Shown here: one piece after another, positions 40,860 through 44,636 of the stretch | Layout: each line of letters begins with the position of its first letter | How positions within the stretch are numbered: position 1 is the stretch's first letter | Assembly: GCA_050945815.1 (NCBI GenBank) | Contig: JBMNTQ010000002.1 | Coordinates: 1-44,636 of the forward strand | Source of the DNA: JBMNTQ01 sp050945815 | Lineage (GTDB): Bacteria > Bacillota > Clostridia > Christensenellales > JBMNTQ01 | Reading direction: 5' to 3' | DNA length: 44,636 nucleotides | Made by a program: the position numbers and the translations under genes | Notes under the pieces: model-generated | The model's input: only the letters and a program-made list of their open reading frames with translations | Database searches by the model: none | Told to the model about the DNA's origin: nothing

Positions 40860-41000
40860 CTAGTCTTGCTGGCAAGCGCAGCTGTGGCCGCCAAAATGCG
40901 CCATACAGTCGGCGCAGACGTAACTTTGGCATTCGTCGCAAATGTGAGCCGAGCGGCTGTCCACCGGATTGCTGCACATCGAGCAATTGATCCAGCTCAT
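40860..41000 (-). CDS. 46-residue zinc-finger-like protein
   Basis: An ATG at 41000 has AAGGAGGG 8 nt upstream, and 46 codons run to TAG at 40862-40860. The peptide is dense in metal ligands: C6-x2-C9, C21-x2-C24, C29-x2-C32, then H35, H39, C41 and C43. This spacing resembles a small treble-clef or B-box-type double zinc site. The excellent ribosome-binding site and ligand pattern make it a real gene despite its size. It lies 122 nt upstream of the DUF1540 pair on the same strand. Function unknown. Confidence 0.8.
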   Translation of the reverse strand: MSWINCSMCSNPVDSRSAHICDECQSYVCADCMAHFGGHSCACQQD

Positions 41001-41101
41001 AGAAGCATCCCTCCTTTTTTTCATTACAAGCTTATCTTTTGGAATAAAAAAAGAACTATACCGGAAAAATTTTGAAAATTCCGTGTGTTCCTCGCCGCTG
41101 C

Positions 41102-41130
41102 TTGCGCAGAGCCGTTGATATAGGTATGAT
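41102..41130 (+). promoter_or_regulatory. mnmE promoter
   Basis: TTGCGC (41102-41107), a 17-nt spacer, TATGAT (41125-41130), 35 nt before the mnmE start. Confidence 0.55.
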
Positions 41131-41164
41131 AGAGGCAGAATAAAATGGGGAGCAGGCTTTTGAT

Positions 41165-42508
41165 ATGGATACGATTTATGCTTTATCCACGCCGCCGGGC
41201 CAAAGCGCCATTGCCATTGTGCGCATCAGCGGCGCACAATCCCGGGAGGTTTTTGAGCGGGTGTTTCGCCATGGGGGACAAACGCAAAGCCACCGCTTGT
41301 ATTACGGAGATATTGTGGACGAGGATGGCGTGGTGGACGAGGCTATGGCTGTTTTTATGGCCGGCCCGAATAGCTATACGAGAGAAGATATGGCGGAATT
41401 TCATTGCCATGGCTCGATGGCCGTGGTGAAAAAACTGATGCAGACCCTGGACAGGCAGGGCCTGCGCCTTGCCCAGGGCGGGGAATTTTCCAAGCGGGCG
41501 TTTCTCAGCGGACGGATTGATTTGGCTCAGGCGGAAGCTGTGATGGACTTGATCGCTTCCTCTTCGGAGCGGGGGCGGCAGACGTCTTTGCGGCAGATGA
41601 AGGGGTCGCTTTCTCAGAAAATTATCGCATGTCGGGATGGGATTGCGAATATTTTGGCTGCACTGGAGGTTTCTATTGACTATCCGGAGGAGATGATCGA
41701 CGTTTTGGGCGTTGGGGAGGATATGGACGGCGTGTTAGAGGAGTTGGCGGCGCTGTCGGCAACGTTCCATACCGGCAGGATGATCCGGGAGGGAGTGGCT
41801 GTGGCGATTGTAGGGCGGCCGAATGTGGGGAAATCCTCGCTGCTCAACGCCCTTGTGGGCAGCGAACGCGCTATTGTGACGGAGGTTGCCGGGACGACTC
41901 GGGATGTGATTGAGGAGCCGTTTCAGATAGATGGGATGCCGGTTCGGCTGATTGATACTGCTGGGATTCGGGAGGGGGAGGACCCGGTGGAGAAGCTAGG
42001 CGTTGCGCGCAGCTTTGCTGCTTTGCGGGAGGCGGATGTGGCGGTGCTTGTGTTGGATACATCGCGGCCGCTGGTCGACGAGGATCGGAGCATTGCCGAA
42101 TCGATTGGGGGGCCGTTTTTGATTGCGCTGAATAAAAGCGACGGACCGGTGGTTCTGCCGCCGCAGGAAGTGGCAGACGCGTTTCCCAATGTGCGGGTGT
42201 TGCCGGTTTCGGCTGCTACCGGCGATGGTTTGCACGCCTTGGTGGACGCGCTATACGATGCGGCGCTGGAGCGGGGCGGGGACGGTGGATTCTCGGAGGC
42301 TGTGGTGAACCAACGGCATCAGGAGGCCATTTCCCGGGCGCGTGAGGCAATCCAGCAGGCAAAACGGACACTTTATGAGCTGGAGGATGAGGCTTGTGTG
42401 GCCACTGATTTGCGCATCGGCTGGGAGGCTTTGGGGGAAATCGTAGGGGAAACGGCTACGGAGGATTTGCTGGACCGGATTTTTTCGCAGTTTTGCTTGG
42501 GGAAGTGA
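41165..42508 (+). CDS. mnmE: tRNA modification GTPase MnmE
   Basis: 447 residues. The N-terminal formyl-THF-binding domain begins DTIYALSTPPGQSAIAIVRISG. A helical domain holds GGEFSKRAFLSGRIDL. The inserted G domain has GRPNVGKSSLLNAL (about 217-230), DTAGIRE and NKSD. The C-terminal FCLGK (C444) is the conserved catalytic-site end. It works with MnmG on U34 of tRNA. It is alone in its transcription unit: promoter at 41102-41130, terminator at 42562-42597. The usual neighbours (mnmG, yidC, jag, rnpA) are not next to it. Confidence 0.97.
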   Translation: MDTIYALSTPPGQSAIAIVRISGAQSREVFERVFRHGGQTQSHRLYYGDIVDEDGVVDEAMAVFMAGPNSYTREDMAEFHCHGSMAVVKKLMQTLDRQGLRLAQGGEFSKRAFLSGRIDLAQAEAVMDLIASSSERGRQTSLRQMKGSLSQKIIACRDGIANILAALEVSIDYPEEMIDVLGVGEDMDGVLEELAALSATFHTGRMIREGVAVAIVGRPNVGKSSLLNALVGSERAIVTEVAGTTRDVIEEPFQIDGMPVRLIDTAGIREGEDPVEKLGVARSFAALREADVAVLVLDTSRPLVDEDRSIAESIGGPFLIALNKSDGPVVLPPQEVADAFPNVRVLPVSAATGDGLHALVDALYDAALERGGDGGFSEAVVNQRHQEAISRAREAIQQAKRTLYELEDEACVATDLRIGWEALGEIVGETATEDLLDRIFSQFCLGK

Positions 42509-42561
42509 ATGTGCGCAAGCCTGGCAGAGGGGCATATGCTTGAAAGATAGTTGGATAAGCT

Positions 42562-42597
42562 AAAGGCTGTGTAACAGAGCGTTACGCAGCCTTTTTG
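42562..42597. terminator. Bidirectional terminator between mnmE and iolG
   Basis: AAAGGCTG and GTAAC arms pair with GTTAC and CAGCCTTT (to 42594), with T-rich sequence on the plus side and A-rich on the other. Shared by convergent mnmE and iolG. Confidence 0.85.
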
Positions 42598-42625
42598 GTT
42601 TTTACTGATATGTTTGCGGGGGCTT

Positions 42626-43645
42626 TTAGCCTCGGGCTACCTCGCTGATCTTGACCGGGCGGCCTTCTCGAGCGGAGATGTTGCAGGCTTCCGCGATCAA
42701 TACGGATTGCAGCCCATCGTTGCCGTTGGTGGGCATTTCGCCGCCGCCATTGAGCGCTTCGAAGAAGGCTGTCATCTCCGTTGCAAACGCATCGCTGTAG
42801 CGTTCCAGGAAGAACCACGGCGGGCGGGCGGAGGTGACATCGTCGATGGTGGTGACTGTGACGGTGTTGGGCGTGTCGTTGAGCGCCTGGACGCAGCCAA
42901 GGTCGCCCATGACCTCGGTCCGCTGGTCGTAGAAATTGGCGCGGCGGCTGTTGTTGATAACGCCTAGGGCACCGTTTTCGAAGGTCAGCGTTACGATGGC
43001 CGTGTCTACGTCGCCGTAATCTGCAACTCTGGGGTCGACAAGGCAAGCGCCTTTTGCATAGACTTCTACAACTTCACTCATCGCCAGGAAGCGGATCATG
43101 TCGAAGTCGTGGATCATCATGTCTACATAGATGCCGCCGCTGGTGGCGATATATTCCATCGGTGCGATCGCAGGGTCGCGGGAGGTGATGGTAATGAGCT
43201 CCGGCTTGCCTACTTTTCCGGCAGCTACTGCGTCGTGTACGGCTCTGTGGTTGTGGTCGAAGCGGCGCACGAAGCCCATCATAAATTTAATGCCTGCTTT
43301 TTCGACTGCTTCTAAAGTGGAGTAGATGCGGTCGATGTCCAGATCCAGGGGTTTTTCACAGAATACGTCCTTTTTGGCAGCGCAGGCTTTGAGAATGAGA
43401 TCGCTGTGGGTAGGCGTAGGTGAGCCGATTAAGATGGCATCTACCTCGGGATCTGCGAAAACAGCTGCGTCGTCTTTCAGGACATGCTCGACGCCCAAGC
43501 CCTTTGCCCAGGCTTCTGCTTCAGGGGTTAGGAAAATGTCAATGATGTATTTGATCTTGACATCGGGAAGATTACGGATAATGTTTTCTGCATGTAATTT
43601 GCCGATTCGGCCGGCGCCGAAAATTGCTACAACGTTTTTAGCCAT
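42626..43645 (-). CDS. iolG: Gfo/Idh/MocA oxidoreductase, inositol 2-dehydrogenase type
   Basis: 339 residues. N-terminal Rossmann GAGRIGKLHA (10-19), the family EKP motif in FCEKPLDL (about residue 97) and the catalytic Asp/His pair in GGIYVDMMIHDFDMIRF. It resembles IolG, which oxidises myo-inositol to scyllo-inosose with NAD+. The adjacent iolE-type gene upstream makes inositol catabolism the likely pathway. AGGAGG precedes the ATG. A gap of 65 nt without a promoter separates it from iolE, so co-transcription is likely. Scyllo-inositol or another polyol is the main alternative substrate. Confidence 0.88.
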   Translation of the reverse strand: MAKNVVAIFGAGRIGKLHAENIIRNLPDVKIKYIIDIFLTPEAEAWAKGLGVEHVLKDDAAVFADPEVDAILIGSPTPTHSDLILKACAAKKDVFCEKPLDLDIDRIYSTLEAVEKAGIKFMMGFVRRFDHNHRAVHDAVAAGKVGKPELITITSRDPAIAPMEYIATSGGIYVDMMIHDFDMIRFLAMSEVVEVYAKGACLVDPRVADYGDVDTAIVTLTFENGALGVINNSRRANFYDQRTEVMGDLGCVQALNDTPNTVTVTTIDDVTSARPPWFFLERYSDAFATEMTAFFEALNGGGEMPTNGNDGLQSVLIAEACNISAREGRPVKISEVARG

Positions 43646-43710
43646 AAGAAACCTCCTAATAGTTTTATGATAGTGGGAACGCCCAAAAATTGTTCAGTAT
43701 ACTACACATC

Positions 43711-44610
43711 CTAAAGGCCGGTGCATTTTCGGATATATTCCCGACCCATTTTGGCGTACTGCAGCGGATTGGCTATGTCTGGGTCCTGCTCGGCTTCTAC
43801 CATCATCCAGCCTTCGTAGCCGCCATCTTCCAGAACTTGGAAGATGGGTGCGTAGTCGATAGCGCCTTCCGGGTCACCCGGGACGGTAAATGCGCCGGCA
43901 TACACCGCTTCTAGGAAGCAGCTGCGGCGAATGCGCATCTCTTGCAGCACATTGGCTCGTACATTCTTCAGATGGACATGGCCTACGCGATGGACGTACT
44001 TCTTGAGGACTTTGAGCGGATCGCAGCCGGCGAAGTAGAGGTGGCCTGCGTCGTGCAGCAGCCAGACTTTCCCTGGCTCTGTCATGTCCATGAAGCGGTC
44101 GACTTCTTCTTCTGTTTGGACGCCGGTGCCCATATGGTGGTGCAGACACAGACGCATGCCTTTTTCCGCGGCTAAATGCCCAAGCTCGTTGATGCCGTCG
44201 GTGAATTTCTTCCAGTTGTCGTCGTTGTAGATGACTTTATGCTCGAAGATGGGCAGCGGCGTGCCTTGGAAGCCAAAGCTTTGCTCGGAGAAGCTGATGG
44301 CCCTCGCGCCGGTGTCGTAGAGGAAATCCATGTATTCTGTAAAGTCCTTCTTGACTTTGTCGAAGGGCTGGGACAGAATATAGCCGCTGAACCACTGACC
44401 GCATATTTTGTGGTTGTATTTCTCGAGATAGGAGCGCAGCACGTTAATATCCCGCGGGTATTTGTTGCCGATTTCACTGCCGATGTAGCCGGCCTCCGCC
44501 ATTTCGGAGATGCACTGTTCAAAGCTGATGTGACCGCCCAGCTCCGGCAGATCGTCGTTGGTCCAGACAATGGGGGCAATGGCCACAAAGACCTTGTTTT
44601 TATCCATCAT
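43711..44610 (-). CDS. iolE: Inosose dehydratase (TIM-barrel, xylose-isomerase-like)
   Basis: 299 residues. The N-terminus (VAIAPIVWTNDDLPELGG) with FEQCISEMAEAGYIGSEIGNKYP is the IolE signature. Metal ligands of the sugar-isomerase-like barrel appear in CLHHHMGTG, LLHDAGHLYFAG, HVHLKN and MMVEAEQD. It dehydrates scyllo-inosose to a diketone, the step after IolG. The ATG at 44610 follows GGAGG; a second ATG one codon later is possible. The window ends 26 nt upstream, so the promoter and any further iol genes are not visible. Confidence 0.92.
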   Translation of the reverse strand: MMDKNKVFVAIAPIVWTNDDLPELGGHISFEQCISEMAEAGYIGSEIGNKYPRDINVLRSYLEKYNHKICGQWFSGYILSQPFDKVKKDFTEYMDFLYDTGARAISFSEQSFGFQGTPLPIFEHKVIYNDDNWKKFTDGINELGHLAAEKGMRLCLHHHMGTGVQTEEEVDRFMDMTEPGKVWLLHDAGHLYFAGCDPLKVLKKYVHRVGHVHLKNVRANVLQEMRIRRSCFLEAVYAGAFTVPGDPEGAIDYAPIFQVLEDGGYEGWMMVEAEQDPDIANPLQYAKMGREYIRKCTGL

Positions 44611-44636
44611 AGCTGTTTTGCCTCCTGAAAACGTTT

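Noticed and set aside
1..44636. Mobile elements, prophage, CRISPR arrays, tRNA or rRNA genes
   Set aside because: I found no transposase or integrase, no regularly spaced direct repeats and no cloverleaf or rRNA-like sequence on reading both strands; a tRNA scan was not run.

Overview
The window is a gene-dense, moderately GC-rich stretch of a Clostridia-type (Firmicutes) chromosome. The evidence is: Gram-positive ribosome-binding sites (AGGAGG) before nearly every gene; SAM-I, FMN and TPP riboswitches each followed by an intrinsic terminator; ECF-type vitamin uptake S-components (RibU, ThiT); AddAB rather than RecBCD; a LytR-CpsA-Psr wall protein; DUF1540 proteins; and a very large 2-hydroxyacyl-CoA-dehydratase-activase-like protein typical of anaerobes. 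GTG and TTG starts are common. I see no phage, insertion sequence, CRISPR array, rRNA or tRNA. The genus cannot be named from the sequence alone.

Layout. 1-4300 (minus): SAM-I riboswitch, metK, recD2, comF. 4300-5230: a TtcA-like tRNA thiolase (plus), converging on a wall ligase (minus). 5229-10460 (minus): LCP protein, CTP synthase pyrG, an MBL-fold hydrolase, a DUF1934 protein and a D-2-hydroxyacid dehydrogenase. 10638-11480: FMN riboswitch and ribU. 11513-15787: the 1424-residue activase-like protein. 16070-29373 (plus): thpR, addB, addA, a macro-domain protein, a NYN-LOTUS protein, glnS, a small PQ-loop-like membrane protein and gltX, then rpsF-ssb-rpsR from its own promoter. 29740-30680: TPP riboswitch and thiT. 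30787-33939 (minus): corA with a 360-nt leader, and mnmG. 34047-38970 (minus): leuS with an attenuator-like leader, a PHP phosphatase and two fumarase subunits. 39069-39965: an M14 carboxypeptidase (plus). 40185-41000 (minus): three tiny cysteine-rich genes, of which the 53- and 46-codon ones are easily missed. 41165-42508: mnmE (plus). 42626-44610 (minus): iolG and iolE, cut near the right edge.

The most notable observation is pyrG. Its ammonia-ligase half looks intact, but the glutaminase half has lost the catalytic Cys (now Asn385) and the catalytic His (now Asn510), and the oxyanion-strand glycines and nearby conserved residues are also changed. It should therefore be an ammonia-only CTP synthase. 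Secondary leads are the thpR...macro-NYN/LOTUS grouping, which suggests RNA-end or ADP-ribose-phosphate metabolism; the long leaders of corA and leuS; the small membrane protein coupled between glnS and gltX; and the Cys-rich micro-gene cluster.
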